Source: Maribacter arcticus
GTDB taxonomy: Bacteria > Bacteroidota > Bacteroidia > Flavobacteriales > Flavobacteriaceae
Assembly: GCF_900167935.1 (NCBI RefSeq)
Contig: NZ_FUYL01000004.1
Coordinates: forward strand, 324,256 to 388,255
Direction: 5' to 3'
Length of the DNA stretch: 64,000 nt
Positions 46,118-54,862 of the stretch are shown here, piece after piece (positions within the stretch are counted from its first letter, which is position 1; each line of letters begins with the position of its first letter). The notes below the pieces were generated by a model. That model made no database searches. It saw nothing but the letters and a program-made list of their open reading frames with translations, and was not told the DNA's origin. A program made the translations under genes and the position numbers.

Positions 46118-46594
46118 ATGACCTCCAGTAGCAAAAGAGAATTTCTTGCCAATTCATTTCCTAAGCTTTTGAACAACTTAAACATAGACACAAAAGCAAA
46201 TTTCGGGCTCATGACACCTCAACATATGGTTGAACATTTAATAATGGCTTTAGGGAGTGCTACGACTAAATTTGAAGGAGAAAGAATAAAACCTGCTTCT
46301 GAGCAACAATTGGGTATGCAGCAGTTTATAAAAAGTGGATCTGTTTTGGTTCACAGACCAAGTGAAAAAACAAAAGCAGATTTACCGCCATTGAAATACG
46401 CATCAATAGAAGAAGCAATTACAAACATTCCTGATGCAGTCGAAAAATATTATGCCTTTCAAGACAATAACCCAAATTACATACCTTACGCTTCTTTCAT
46501 GGGTGAGGTCTCTTATGAAGATGAAGAGTTATTTCATTACATGCATATTAAATATCACCTATGGCAGTTTGGTTTACTTGAGCAATATCCTTAA
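46118..46594 (+). CDS. DUF1569/DinB-like protein
   Basis: A 158-residue soluble protein. MTPQHMVEHLIMALGSA near residue 30 and the C-terminal EELFHYMHIKYHLWQFGL resemble the histidine-bearing helices of the DinB/DUF1569 four-helix family, where His residues bind a metal. No biochemical role can be given. The start is taken at 46118; a frame opening at 46040 overlaps the preceding gene and adds no recognisable sequence. It converges on the TauE gene with a 15-nt gap. Confidence 0.65.
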   Translation: MTSSSKREFLANSFPKLLNNLNIDTKANFGLMTPQHMVEHLIMALGSATTKFEGERIKPASEQQLGMQQFIKSGSVLVHRPSEKTKADLPPLKYASIEEAITNIPDAVEKYYAFQDNNPNYIPYASFMGEVSYEDEELFHYMHIKYHLWQFGLLEQYP

Positions 46595-46609
46595 AAAATC
46601 TTGGTGATT

Positions 46610-47383
46610 TCAAAACTGCAACCCATTAACAAACAGAACCCGAATTCCAACAATCAACACCAAAATTGCAGTAACCACTTTAATACCGTTTCCTGTAAGT
46701 TTACTTAAGCTTAAACGAATTCCAATTTGTCCTCCTATAAACACGGCAACAATTAGACCACTAGCTTCTATCCAAGGGAGTTCGAACATTCCTTTTGTCA
46801 ATAAACCACCTATGCCTGAAATAGAATTCACCAGGATAAAAAAGCTAGCCAACGCCGCAATTTTGATTGATTTATCCCACTTCATATGATTAAGAATAGG
46901 TGCTAAAAAAATACCTCCACCTATTCCTACCAATCCAGACAACAGACCAATTCCTGCCCCTAACAAATATGTTACATATGGGGGATAATTCGGATTCACC
47001 TCTTCCGATTTCTTCAGTTTCAAAGTCTGAAATATCAACGCTAAGGCAGATACTATTAAAGCACCTCCTAAAATGATAAAGAAGACTTGCTCAGATAATC
47101 GAAATCGCGCTCCTAAAAAGGCAAATGGAATACTTGCCAATATGAAAGGTAAAAACTTTTTAAAATCTAAGTGTCCGTTTTTCCAATAGAGATAAGTACT
47201 ACCAGAAACGACAACCAGATTACAAATCAAAGCCGTACTTCTAATGGCAAAAAAACTTGTCAAAACCAATGCTAATAAGGCTAAATAACTAGAACCACCC
47301 CCAAAACCTACTGAAGAATAGAGCGTTGCAATGACCAAAAAGCCAAGCATTAATAATACAAGTTCGGTAACAGTTAGGAGCAT
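46610..47383 (-). CDS. TauE/SafE-family anion transporter
   Basis: A 257-residue inner-membrane protein with about eight helices. The repeated glycine-rich loops of the TSUP family are clear: YSSVGFGGGSSYLALLAL and LLSGLVGIGGGIFLAPIL. Family members move sulfite, organosulfonates or other anions. It is the last gene of the moaD operon and overlaps moeB by 10 nt, so its substrate may relate to sulfur traffic of cofactor synthesis. No modABC molybdate transporter is present in the window. Confidence 0.85.
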   Translation of the reverse strand: MLLTVTELVLLMLGFLVIATLYSSVGFGGGSSYLALLALVLTSFFAIRSTALICNLVVVSGSTYLYWKNGHLDFKKFLPFILASIPFAFLGARFRLSEQVFFIILGGALIVSALALIFQTLKLKKSEEVNPNYPPYVTYLLGAGIGLLSGLVGIGGGIFLAPILNHMKWDKSIKIAALASFFILVNSISGIGGLLTKGMFELPWIEASGLIVAVFIGGQIGIRLSLSKLTGNGIKVVTAILVLIVGIRVLFVNGLQF

Positions 47384-48441
47384 AAAGCCAAATACTGGTT
47401 TAGACCTCCTAAAATACTAAAAAGCGAACTTTGTGGGTGCTGTTCGCGCAATTGTTTTAGAGCGGTCTCACTTCGTTTTCCTGATTGGCATAATAAATAC
47501 ACGGGGAGTGAAAAGTTAATCTTCCCAGTATTAGCCTTTAATTCATTTAAAGGGATATGAACGGAATCTGGTAGATGATAATTTTTAAATTCCTCAATCG
47601 TACGTACATCAATAATTTGTGGCTTATCAACTAGTAATTTTTGAATTTCTTGTGCTTCAATTGTTGGAACGATTTCGCAAGGGTCATTCCACTCATAAAA
47701 ATCTTGCAGCTTTTCAATTTTTATATTTTCGGGCTGTAATTTGAATTTTATTTTTTGATAAGATTGTTGGAGGCCATCAAAAATCAACAGTTTTCCCGAA
47801 AGCAAATCCCCAATTCCAGTGAGTACTTTAATAGTTTCTAAAGCCTGCAGGTTACCTATGATTCCGGGGATAATTCCAAGTACGCCATGTTCATTACAAT
47901 TCGGAACCTCATTTTCATTAGGCATATTTGGAAAAAGACAGCGGTAGGTTGGTCCATCCTTATAATTAAAAACACTTACTTGACCTTCGTAACCATGCAA
48001 TGCACCATACACAAAAGGCTTTTTAAGGATTACGCAGGAATCATTCACTAAATAGCGGGTAGGAAAGTTGTCTGATGCATCAACCACAATATCATAATCC
48101 GCTATAATTTCAAGAGCATTTTTTGTGGTTAAAAATGTATTAAAAATGACTATCTCGGTATTTGGATTTTGTGCCTTTAGTTTCTTTAGCGCCGCTTTTA
48201 CCTTCGATTGGCCTATATCACTTTCCGAATATAGTACTTGGCGGTGTAAATTAGTAAGCGAAACAATATCATTATCTACAATGCCAATGGCACCTACACC
48301 CATTGCGTTCAAGTATGTAAGTACTGGTACACCTAGACCCCCAGCACCAACCACCAAAACTTTTGCTTCGGCAAGTTTTTTTTGGCCTTCTATGCCGAAG
48401 CCCTTAAGAATGGTTTGTCTGGTATAACGTTGGTTGTTCAT
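47374..48441 (-). CDS. moeB: MoeB/ThiF-type adenylyltransferase fused to a rhodanese domain
   Basis: A 355-residue fusion. The N-terminal ThiF/MoeB domain (VVGAGGLGVPVLTYL, VDNDIVSLTNLHRQ, NPNTEIVIFN, VVDASDNFPTRYLVND) adenylates the C-terminus of MoaD. A conserved Cys is in PNCNEHGVLG. The C-terminal rhodanese domain (IDVRTIEEFKNYHLPDSVHI) has a catalytic Cys in LLCQSGKRS and can carry persulfide sulfur. The fusion puts activation and sulfur transfer to MoaD on one chain. It follows mobA after 2 nt. Confidence 0.92.
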   Translation of the reverse strand: MNNQRYTRQTILKGFGIEGQKKLAEAKVLVVGAGGLGVPVLTYLNAMGVGAIGIVDNDIVSLTNLHRQVLYSESDIGQSKVKAALKKLKAQNPNTEIVIFNTFLTTKNALEIIADYDIVVDASDNFPTRYLVNDSCVILKKPFVYGALHGYEGQVSVFNYKDGPTYRCLFPNMPNENEVPNCNEHGVLGIIPGIIGNLQALETIKVLTGIGDLLSGKLLIFDGLQQSYQKIKFKLQPENIKIEKLQDFYEWNDPCEIVPTIEAQEIQKLLVDKPQIIDVRTIEEFKNYHLPDSVHIPLNELKANTGKINFSLPVYLLCQSGKRSETALKQLREQHPQSSLFSILGGLNQYLALCS

Positions 48442-48443
48442 GC

Positions 48444-49034
48444 TTATGCCAATTTCTCCAATGCCTCTTTATAATCCTCCTCAGAGTTGGCGTTCAACAA
48501 AACATTCTCATATTTCGGAAACACCAATTTCGTATAATGATTGATAAGATATTTTCTCGGGCAAGTCCCGTTCCCACTTTCTAAATAAGTAATAGATTGT
48601 TGCAACGCATGCGGTTCCCAAATTGCACATAAAGGTTCTGGTAGCGGATTCTCTTTTAAAGCGAAGGCAGTTGCTTCTTTTGCGGTATCGCGTTGGGAAA
48701 TCAATTCTTTTAAGGCGTCTAAATCCATTAGAGGAAGGTCACAGGCTAAAACTAGCCAAGCCACATCTGGATATTTTTTGTGTGCAGACAAAAGTCCGTT
48801 GTAAGGTCCTTTGAATTCATTTAAATCAACAATAGTTTTCATAGCCGTTGGTAGTTCATCTTCCTGTTCTTCACGCAGACTAATGAAAGTATTTTCGCAA
48901 ACTTGACTAAGTAAATTGTACAAATATTCACGTTGAGGAATGCCGTGATATTCAATCAATCCTTTGTCTGTACCCATTCGAGTACTCTTCCCTCCAGATA
49001 AAACGAGACCGTATAGTTTAGCGATTGAAGTCAT
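48444..49034 (-). CDS. mobA: MobA-like molybdenum cofactor nucleotidyltransferase
   Basis: A 196-residue NTP transferase that adds a nucleotide to molybdenum-bound pterin. The nucleotide-binding motif is LSGGKSTRMGTDKGL (about residues 12-26), followed by VDLNEFKGPYNGLLSA and LACDLPLMD. The LSGG start is like the guanine-binding LAGG of MobA, not the TAAG segment of cytosine-specific MocA. CO dehydrogenase is known to use the cytosine form, so specificity is in question. It overlaps moaC by 17 nt. Confidence 0.88.
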   Translation of the reverse strand: MTSIAKLYGLVLSGGKSTRMGTDKGLIEYHGIPQREYLYNLLSQVCENTFISLREEQEDELPTAMKTIVDLNEFKGPYNGLLSAHKKYPDVAWLVLACDLPLMDLDALKELISQRDTAKEATAFALKENPLPEPLCAIWEPHALQQSITYLESGNGTCPRKYLINHYTKLVFPKYENVLLNANSEEDYKEALEKLA

Positions 49035-49491
49035 TCTTACCTCCTGTTTTTTGTTCTAATTGTATTTCAGAAATTTTGATATCATGCGACAAGGCCTTAC
49101 ACATATCGTAAATAGTTAATGCACTGACAGAAACTCCCGTTAGGGCTTCCATTTCAACCCCAGTTTGCTCGTTACATTTTACTTTGCAGGTAATTTGTAA
49201 AGCATTTTTTATTGGGGCTATATCTATCTGTATTTTGGAAAGATTGAGTTGATGACAAAGCGGAATTAACTCAGCAGTCTTTTTAACCGCTTGAATTCCT
49301 GCAATAACGGCTGTTTGAATTATACTTCCTTTATGTCCCAAAAAGTCTTGAGAGGCCAAGGTATCAAAAACATCTGAAGGAAAAACAACTTTTCCCGTAG
49401 CAACCGCTGTTCGCACTGATACTTGTTTATTTGACACATCTACCATTGAGGCATTGCCAGATTCGTCTATATGTGAAAGTTGTTTAGTCAT
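49018..49491 (-). CDS. moaC: cyclic pyranopterin monophosphate synthase
   Basis: Acts after MoaA to make cyclic pyranopterin monophosphate. The 157-residue protein has family landmarks MVDVSNKQVSVRTAVA, GIQAVKKTAELIPLCHQL, VKCNEQTGVEMEALTGVSV and LTIYDMCKALSHDIKI. The active-site Lys lies in the C-terminal region near QKTGGKNDF. It lies 112 nt downstream of moaE. Confidence 0.95.
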   Translation of the reverse strand: MTKQLSHIDESGNASMVDVSNKQVSVRTAVATGKVVFPSDVFDTLASQDFLGHKGSIIQTAVIAGIQAVKKTAELIPLCHQLNLSKIQIDIAPIKNALQITCKVKCNEQTGVEMEALTGVSVSALTIYDMCKALSHDIKISEIQLEQKTGGKNDFNR

Positions 49492-49603
49492 ATGTATTGT
49501 TATGTACCTATAAGATGGAGGTTGTTTTAATCTTAGGTTTATCGAGTTTATTTCATATTTAAATAAAACTCTTTAACTCCATAATTCAAAAAAACTTTAA
49601 AAT

Positions 49604-50023
49604 TTATGGATGCGCCGATACCCAAACAGATTTGTTCTCAAAACGTTCTTTTTTCCAAATTGGGACAGTTTTTTTAAGGGTGTCTATTAAATACCTACAA
49701 GCCTCAAAACAAGCATCTCTATGTGCAGAAGAAGCACCTACGACAACTACAGGCACTTCAACTTCTTTTAAACCAACTGCATGACGAATAATCACTTTAT
49801 TTAAATTCCATTTAACAACCGCATCCGACGCAATTTTGTCCATTTCTTTTAAAGCCATTTTCTTATATGTCTCAAATTCCAAAGAAACTACCTCTTCTTC
49901 CCTTGTAAATTCTCTCACAGTACCTACAAACACGCAAATACCTCCGCTCTTAGGGTGAGAAAGCTCCTTAAACACTTGCGAAGCATCAATATTATCTACT
50001 ATTTCTACTATTTTTTCACTCAT
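49604..50023 (-). CDS. moaE: molybdopterin synthase large subunit
   Basis: With MoaD, converts cyclic pyranopterin to molybdopterin. The 139-residue protein shows SGGICVFVGTVREFT, SLEFETYKKMALKEM, RHAVGLKEVEVPVVVVG, SAHRDACFEACRYLID and the final KTVPIWKKERFENKSVW containing the conserved active-site Lys and Arg. Its start overlaps the moaD stop by one base. Confidence 0.95.
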   Translation of the reverse strand: MSEKIVEIVDNIDASQVFKELSHPKSGGICVFVGTVREFTREEEVVSLEFETYKKMALKEMDKIASDAVVKWNLNKVIIRHAVGLKEVEVPVVVVGASSAHRDACFEACRYLIDTLKKTVPIWKKERFENKSVWVSAHP

Positions 50024-50265
50024 TATCCTCCACTTACAGGTGGTATGATTGCTATTTCATCATCCACAGTTAAAGATACGTCATCTTCTGCATATTCACT
50101 ATTTACAGCTACCGCCAAAGAAGTTAATTTTGAAAGTTCTGGATAAGAAATTATCAACTGAGCCTTTAAATCAGCAACAGAATTAGGCCTTTTAAATTCA
50201 TCAGAAAATGTAATTTGAGAACTTCCCACAATGTCTTTGGCAATCCCAAAAAAAAGTACGTTCAT
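50023..50265 (-). CDS. moaD: molybdopterin synthase sulfur carrier subunit
   Basis: An 80-residue ubiquitin-fold protein ending in the functional Gly-Gly (IIPPVSGG), which is adenylated by MoeB and then carries a thiocarboxylate. N-terminal NVLFFGIAKDIVGSSQ and AVNSEYAEDDVSLTVDDE match the family. It is the first gene of the moaD-moaE-moaC-mobA-moeB-tauE operon. Confidence 0.93.
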   Translation of the reverse strand: MNVLFFGIAKDIVGSSQITFSDEFKRPNSVADLKAQLIISYPELSKLTSLAVAVNSEYAEDDVSLTVDDEIAIIPPVSGG

Positions 50266-50277
50266 TTTTATAAAAAT

Positions 50278-50291
50278 TTGATGAAATTCAA
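50278..50291. promoter_or_regulatory. candidate Crp/Fnr-like dyad upstream of moaD
   Basis: TTGATGAAATTCAA matches nine of ten informative bases of the Fnr pattern TTGAT-N4-ATCAA, 12 nt upstream of the moaD ATG. It resembles the site in the cox promoter region; chance occurrence is possible. Confidence 0.3.
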
Positions 50292-50458
50292 GTTACTTAT
50301 AAAATTTAAGTCGCCATAGAAAAGGTGATACTTTAAGAAATTATTTTAGGTGCATTGGGTAAAACAAGTGTGTAAAATGAATTCTTTGTTAAACCTATTT
50401 CAATCAAAGTATATTTCTAGGTTGATCGAAATATTACATACCAATAAACAGATTAGAT

Positions 50459-50466
50459 TACTTTTG
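50459..50466 (+). promoter_or_regulatory. -7 promoter element for the RNA methyltransferase gene
   Basis: TACTTTTG, exact TAnnTTTG match, ending 6 nt before the ATG at 50473; predicts a leaderless mRNA. The remaining part of the 207-nt gap shows nothing else clear. Confidence 0.55.
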
Positions 50467-50472
50467 TAAATC

Positions 50473-51285
50473 ATGCATTCAACAAAACATATAAGCAGCG
50501 CTCAAAATCCTTTGATCAAAAAGGCTTTATTGCTAAAAGAAAAATCTAGGGAACGCAAAAAAACCGGACTATTTCTTTTAGAAGGAATGCGCGAGCTACA
50601 AATTGCAAACCGGGCTCAATACGAAATAGCTACTATTTTCTATTGTGAGAATATTTTAGTTGATGCCCAAAACAACACCTTTTTACAATCATTTTCTGCG
50701 GATAAATTAATTTCGGTAAGTAATGATGTGTATAAAAAAATAGCACATCGAGATACTACCGAGGGCATAATAGCAATAGCCAAAAGCAAAGATCATAACC
50801 TTTCCTTATTAAAATTTGAAGGTTCAAATCCCTTAGTACTTATAGCAGAGGCACCTGAAAAACCAGGCAATATTGGAGCTTTATTAAGAACAGCAGATGC
50901 AGCCAACTTAGATGCTGTACTAATTGCTAACCCAAAAACAGACCTATATAATCCTAATATTATAAGATCCAGTGTAGGATGTATATTTTCAAGAAATGTT
51001 AGAATGGGTAGCACCGAAGAAATCATAGAATTCTTAAAAAAAGGAGGATTTCAGATTTACTGCGCAGCGCTATCTGCTTCAAAAGATTATACGACAGTAG
51101 AATTTAATGGGCCTACCGCTATCGTTGTTGGAACCGAAAACTCAGGCTTAAGTGAAGACTGGCTAAATAATTCCACCCAAAATATTATAATTCCCATGGA
51201 AGGCGAAATCGATTCTATGAACGTTTCAGTATCTGCAGCAATACTTATCTTTGAAGCTAAACGCCAGCGAAAATTAAATACTTAA
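50473..51285 (+). CDS. SpoU/TrmH-family RNA 2'-O-methyltransferase
   Basis: A 270-residue SPOUT methyltransferase with an N-terminal substrate-binding domain (LKEKSRERKKTGLFLLEGMR). The C-terminal knot domain has motif 1 EAPEKPGNIGALLRTADAAN, motif 2 VVGTENSGLS and motif 3 IPMEGEIDSMNVSVSAAI. The target may be 23S rRNA or tRNA; the sequence does not decide. Confidence 0.9.
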   Translation: MHSTKHISSAQNPLIKKALLLKEKSRERKKTGLFLLEGMRELQIANRAQYEIATIFYCENILVDAQNNTFLQSFSADKLISVSNDVYKKIAHRDTTEGIIAIAKSKDHNLSLLKFEGSNPLVLIAEAPEKPGNIGALLRTADAANLDAVLIANPKTDLYNPNIIRSSVGCIFSRNVRMGSTEEIIEFLKKGGFQIYCAALSASKDYTTVEFNGPTAIVVGTENSGLSEDWLNNSTQNIIIPMEGEIDSMNVSVSAAILIFEAKRQRKLNT

Positions 51286-51330
51286 AAAGCTTAAGGTCAC
51301 TATTTGAATTTTCCTATTATAATATATTCT

Positions 51331-52563
51331 ATGGATAAAACATTTGTATTTTACTGTATTCTTTTTATTCTAGTCGGTGAATTTATTCTCGCTACAGTAA
51401 TGAATTATCTAAATGCCAAACGATTTAAAGACCCAATTCCAACTGACCTTAACGATGTGTATAATTCTGAAGAATATGAAAAATCTCAAGCTTATAAATT
51501 AAGTAATTACAAATTTGGCATAGTAACTTCTATATTTTCTTTAGCTTTAATTCTTGGTTTTTTATTTTTTGGAGGTTTTGCTTGGGTAGATGGTTTCGCA
51601 TATAAACTCACTAGTAATACAATTGTACAAGCTTTAATTTTCTTCGGAATAATAATGCTCGGCAGCGACATTTTAAATATTCCATTTTCTTACTACCAAA
51701 CTTTTGTAATCGAAGAAAAATTCGGGTTTAACAAAACCACTCATAAAACATTCTTGATTGATAAGTTGAAGCAATGGGCAATGACCATTATTATTGGAGG
51801 AGGTATTTTATCGTTGGTGATTTGGTTCTTTCAATGGGCTGGCACAAATTTTTGGCTATATACTTGGGGTCTAATCACCATTTTCACACTGTTAATGAAC
51901 TTGTTTTATAGTAAGCTAATTGTTCCATTATTCAACAAACAAGAGCCCCTGGAAGCTGGTAGCTTAAAAGAAAAAATAGAACACTATGCTGCAAATGTTG
52001 GTTTTGACTTACAACATATATTTGTCATTAACGGCTCTAAGCGTTCAACAAAAGCCAATGCATATTTTTCTGGTTTTGGAAAAGAAAAAAGGGTGACACT
52101 TTACGATACCTTGATTAATGATTTGGAAGAAGAAGAAATCGTTGCTGTTTTAGCACATGAGATTGGTCACTATAAACACAAACATATTATCTTCAATTTG
52201 GTATCATCAATTTTACTTACAGGGTTTATGTTGTTTCTATTATCCCTTTTCATTAACAATCCCGAAGTTTCCTTGGCGATTGGTGTTGACAGGCCTAGCT
52301 TTCATGCTGCCCTAATTGGTTTTGGCATTTTATATAGTCCGGTTTCAGAAATTACTGGTTTATTAATCAATTACTTCTCAAGAAAATTCGAATACGAAGC
52401 AGATGATTATGCCAAAAACACATATGCTGCCTTACCATTAGTTTCTTCATTAAAAAAGCTATCTAAAAATAGTCTTAGCAATTTAACTCCGCATCCTGCA
52501 TATGTTTTTATGCATTATTCTCATCCACCCCTTAAAGAGCGTATACGTAATTTAAAGGCGTGA
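51331..52563 (+). CDS. M48-family (Ste24-like) membrane metallopeptidase
   Basis: About 410 residues with several transmembrane helices and the zinc motif HEIGHYKHKH (about residue 275); a downstream Glu in RKFEYEADDYAKN completes the site. This is the CAAX-protease/Ste24 branch; bacterial relatives degrade membrane proteins. The N-terminal NSEEYEKSQAYKLSNYKFG is typical. The frame opens at 51304, but the start is taken at 51331 (MDKTFVFYC), which leads straight into the first helix. Confidence 0.88.
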   Translation: MDKTFVFYCILFILVGEFILATVMNYLNAKRFKDPIPTDLNDVYNSEEYEKSQAYKLSNYKFGIVTSIFSLALILGFLFFGGFAWVDGFAYKLTSNTIVQALIFFGIIMLGSDILNIPFSYYQTFVIEEKFGFNKTTHKTFLIDKLKQWAMTIIIGGGILSLVIWFFQWAGTNFWLYTWGLITIFTLLMNLFYSKLIVPLFNKQEPLEAGSLKEKIEHYAANVGFDLQHIFVINGSKRSTKANAYFSGFGKEKRVTLYDTLINDLEEEEIVAVLAHEIGHYKHKHIIFNLVSSILLTGFMLFLLSLFINNPEVSLAIGVDRPSFHAALIGFGILYSPVSEITGLLINYFSRKFEYEADDYAKNTYAALPLVSSLKKLSKNSLSNLTPHPAYVFMHYSHPPLKERIRNLKA

Positions 52564-52607
52564 TTTTTGTTGCCCATCATATAACTTTATCTTATTTTTA
52601 ATATAGT

Positions 52608-54812
52608 ATGACACAAGCCGCAATAGAAGAAGAGAATAAGCTCATAGCTCATGAGTATAAAGAATTATTGCGTATTAGCTACCAAACCCTCACTGACGAG
52701 GACAAAAAACTTATACGTAGTGCTTTTGAGGTGGCTGTTGATGCGCATAAAAATCAACGCAGAAAATCTGGTGAAGCTTACATATTTCACCCTATAGCAG
52801 TAGCGAAAATTGTTGCCTCCGAGATAGGCCTTGATGCCGTTTCTATTGCCTCTGCCCTATTACATGATGTGGTCGAAGATACCGAGTATACTTTAGATGA
52901 TATCGATCGTATGTTTGGTGAAACAGTTGCCCGTATCGTAGATGGTCTTACCAAAATATCACATTTAAAAAAGGACATGAACATTTCTCAGCAAGCTGAG
53001 AATTTTAGAAAAATGTTATTGACTTTAAATGATGATGTACGTGTAATCATTATTAAAATTGCAGATCGTTACCACAATATGCTCACTATGGACTCAATGC
53101 CAGAGCATAAACAGGTGAAAATCGCATCTGAAACTTTATACATATACGCCCCATTAGCCCATAGAATAGGCCTTTACAATATTAAAACAGAACTAGAAGA
53201 CCTAAGTTTAAAATACACAGAACCTGAAGTTTACAATTCTATAAAAGATAAAATAGAGGATAGTAAAGAAGAGCAACAAGCCTATATTAACGCTTTTTCA
53301 GACACTATCGATAATTCACTTAAACAAGAAGGCCTTAATTATACAATTAAGGGAAGAATGAAGTCTATTTTTTCTATGCGTAGAAAAATGCTTAATCAGA
53401 ACGTAACCTTCGAAGAAATCTATGATAAGTTTGCCATTAGAATAATTTATAAGTCTGATGCACAAAATGAAAAGTTTCTTGCTTGGAAAATATATTCGAT
53501 TGTTACAGATCACTTTACTCCTAATCCTGTTCGTTTAAGAGACTGGATTTCTTCTCCTAAATCAACTGGGTACGAAGCATTACATATCACTGTAATGGGG
53601 CCTAAAGAAAAATGGGTAGAAGTACAAATTAGAAGTGATCGTATGCATGAAATTGCTGAAAAAGGGTATGCTGCACACTTTAAATACAAACATGGAGATC
53701 AAAAAGAACAAGGTATTGAAGAATGGTTGAATAAACTTCAAGAAGCATTAGAAAATGCAAATACCAACGCTGTTGACTTTGTTGAAGAATTTAAGCTCAA
53801 TCTATATTCAAAAGAGATTTTTGTGTTTACCCCAAAAGGTGAATTAAAATCTCTGCCAAAAGGAGCCACACCATTAGATTTTGCATTTAATATACATACC
53901 GAAGTTGGTATGCGAACAAGAGGCTCTAAAGTAAATGGAAAACTAGTCCCTTTAAATACAACATTGCAAAGTGGTGATCAAGTAGAGATAATTACATCTG
54001 AGCAAGCCACACCAAATCAAAACTGGTTAGATTATGCTACAACAGCCAGAGCTAGGGCAAAAATTAAATCAGTTTTAAGAGAAGAGAAAAAATCTGTTGC
54101 CGAAGATGGAAAAGAAATTTTACGTAGAAAATTAAAATCTCAAAAAATTAGTTTAAACGAGGACTCTATTAATAAAATGGTCACCTTCTTTAAGTTAAAA
54201 ACAAGTTTAGATCTCTTTTATCGAGTAGGCATTGGCTCAATCGATAATACCATGCTAAAAGATTTTGCATCCTCTTATAGCAATGCATTCATCAGTTTTT
54301 TTAAAAATAGGATGCGCAAAACCCCAATACCCGAAGATGTCAATAGAGATGAAATCACCTCTAAATACGACATGCTGGTTTTTGGTAAAGAAGAAGAAAA
54401 ATTAGAATATAAACTTTCTCAATGTTGCAATCCTATACCGGGCGACGAAGTATTTGGGTTCGTAAGTGTATCCGAAGGTATTAAAGTGCATAAAAAGAAT
54501 TGTCCGAATGCAATATCCTTACAATCGAATTATGCATATCGTATAATTAGCGCTAAATGGATAGATTCATCGCAACAAGAATACCAGGCAGATATAGAGC
54601 TAACAGGTATTGACAATCTTGGTTTGGTGAGTGATATTACAGAAGTGATATCAGATATTATGCATGTAAATATGCGTAATCTAAACTTTAGCACAGATGG
54701 TGGCACCTTTAAAGGAAAAATTACGGTGGTGGTAAAAAACAAAGCTATTCTTAAAAAATTGACCGATACTTTAAGAGAGATTAATGGTATTGACAAAGTA
54801 ACCCGTATTTAG
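52608..54812 (+). CDS. bifunctional (p)ppGpp synthetase/hydrolase, RelA/SpoT family
   Basis: Stringent-response enzyme of 734 residues. The N-terminal HD hydrolase domain is intact (FHPIAVAKIVAS, LLHDVVEDTEYT), so it can degrade (p)ppGpp. The synthetase domain (about 230-350) includes RDWISSPKSTGYEALH and EVQIRSDRMHEIAEKGYAAH. The TGS domain (FTPKGELKSLPKGATPLDFA) and a C-terminal ACT domain (ELTGIDNLGLVSDITEVIS) follow. A normal full-length Rel. Confidence 0.95.
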   Translation: MTQAAIEEENKLIAHEYKELLRISYQTLTDEDKKLIRSAFEVAVDAHKNQRRKSGEAYIFHPIAVAKIVASEIGLDAVSIASALLHDVVEDTEYTLDDIDRMFGETVARIVDGLTKISHLKKDMNISQQAENFRKMLLTLNDDVRVIIIKIADRYHNMLTMDSMPEHKQVKIASETLYIYAPLAHRIGLYNIKTELEDLSLKYTEPEVYNSIKDKIEDSKEEQQAYINAFSDTIDNSLKQEGLNYTIKGRMKSIFSMRRKMLNQNVTFEEIYDKFAIRIIYKSDAQNEKFLAWKIYSIVTDHFTPNPVRLRDWISSPKSTGYEALHITVMGPKEKWVEVQIRSDRMHEIAEKGYAAHFKYKHGDQKEQGIEEWLNKLQEALENANTNAVDFVEEFKLNLYSKEIFVFTPKGELKSLPKGATPLDFAFNIHTEVGMRTRGSKVNGKLVPLNTTLQSGDQVEIITSEQATPNQNWLDYATTARARAKIKSVLREEKKSVAEDGKEILRRKLKSQKISLNEDSINKMVTFFKLKTSLDLFYRVGIGSIDNTMLKDFASSYSNAFISFFKNRMRKTPIPEDVNRDEITSKYDMLVFGKEEEKLEYKLSQCCNPIPGDEVFGFVSVSEGIKVHKKNCPNAISLQSNYAYRIISAKWIDSSQQEYQADIELTGIDNLGLVSDITEVISDIMHVNMRNLNFSTDGGTFKGKITVVVKNKAILKKLTDTLREINGIDKVTRI

Positions 54813-54836
54813 AAAAAGGAAATTAAAATTTAACTG

Positions 54837-54844
54837 TACATTTG
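54837..54844 (+). promoter_or_regulatory. -7 promoter element for the Fur-family gene
   Basis: TACATTTG, exact TAnnTTTG match. It overlaps a possible upstream TTG start of the gene at 54842, so it supports the ATG at 54863. Confidence 0.5.
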
Positions 54845-54862
54845 TATATTAATGCAGTAAAT

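Noticed and set aside
50266-50472. Molybdenum-cofactor riboswitch upstream of moaD
   Set aside because: The short AT-rich leader has no room or paired regions resembling the known Moco RNA motif.
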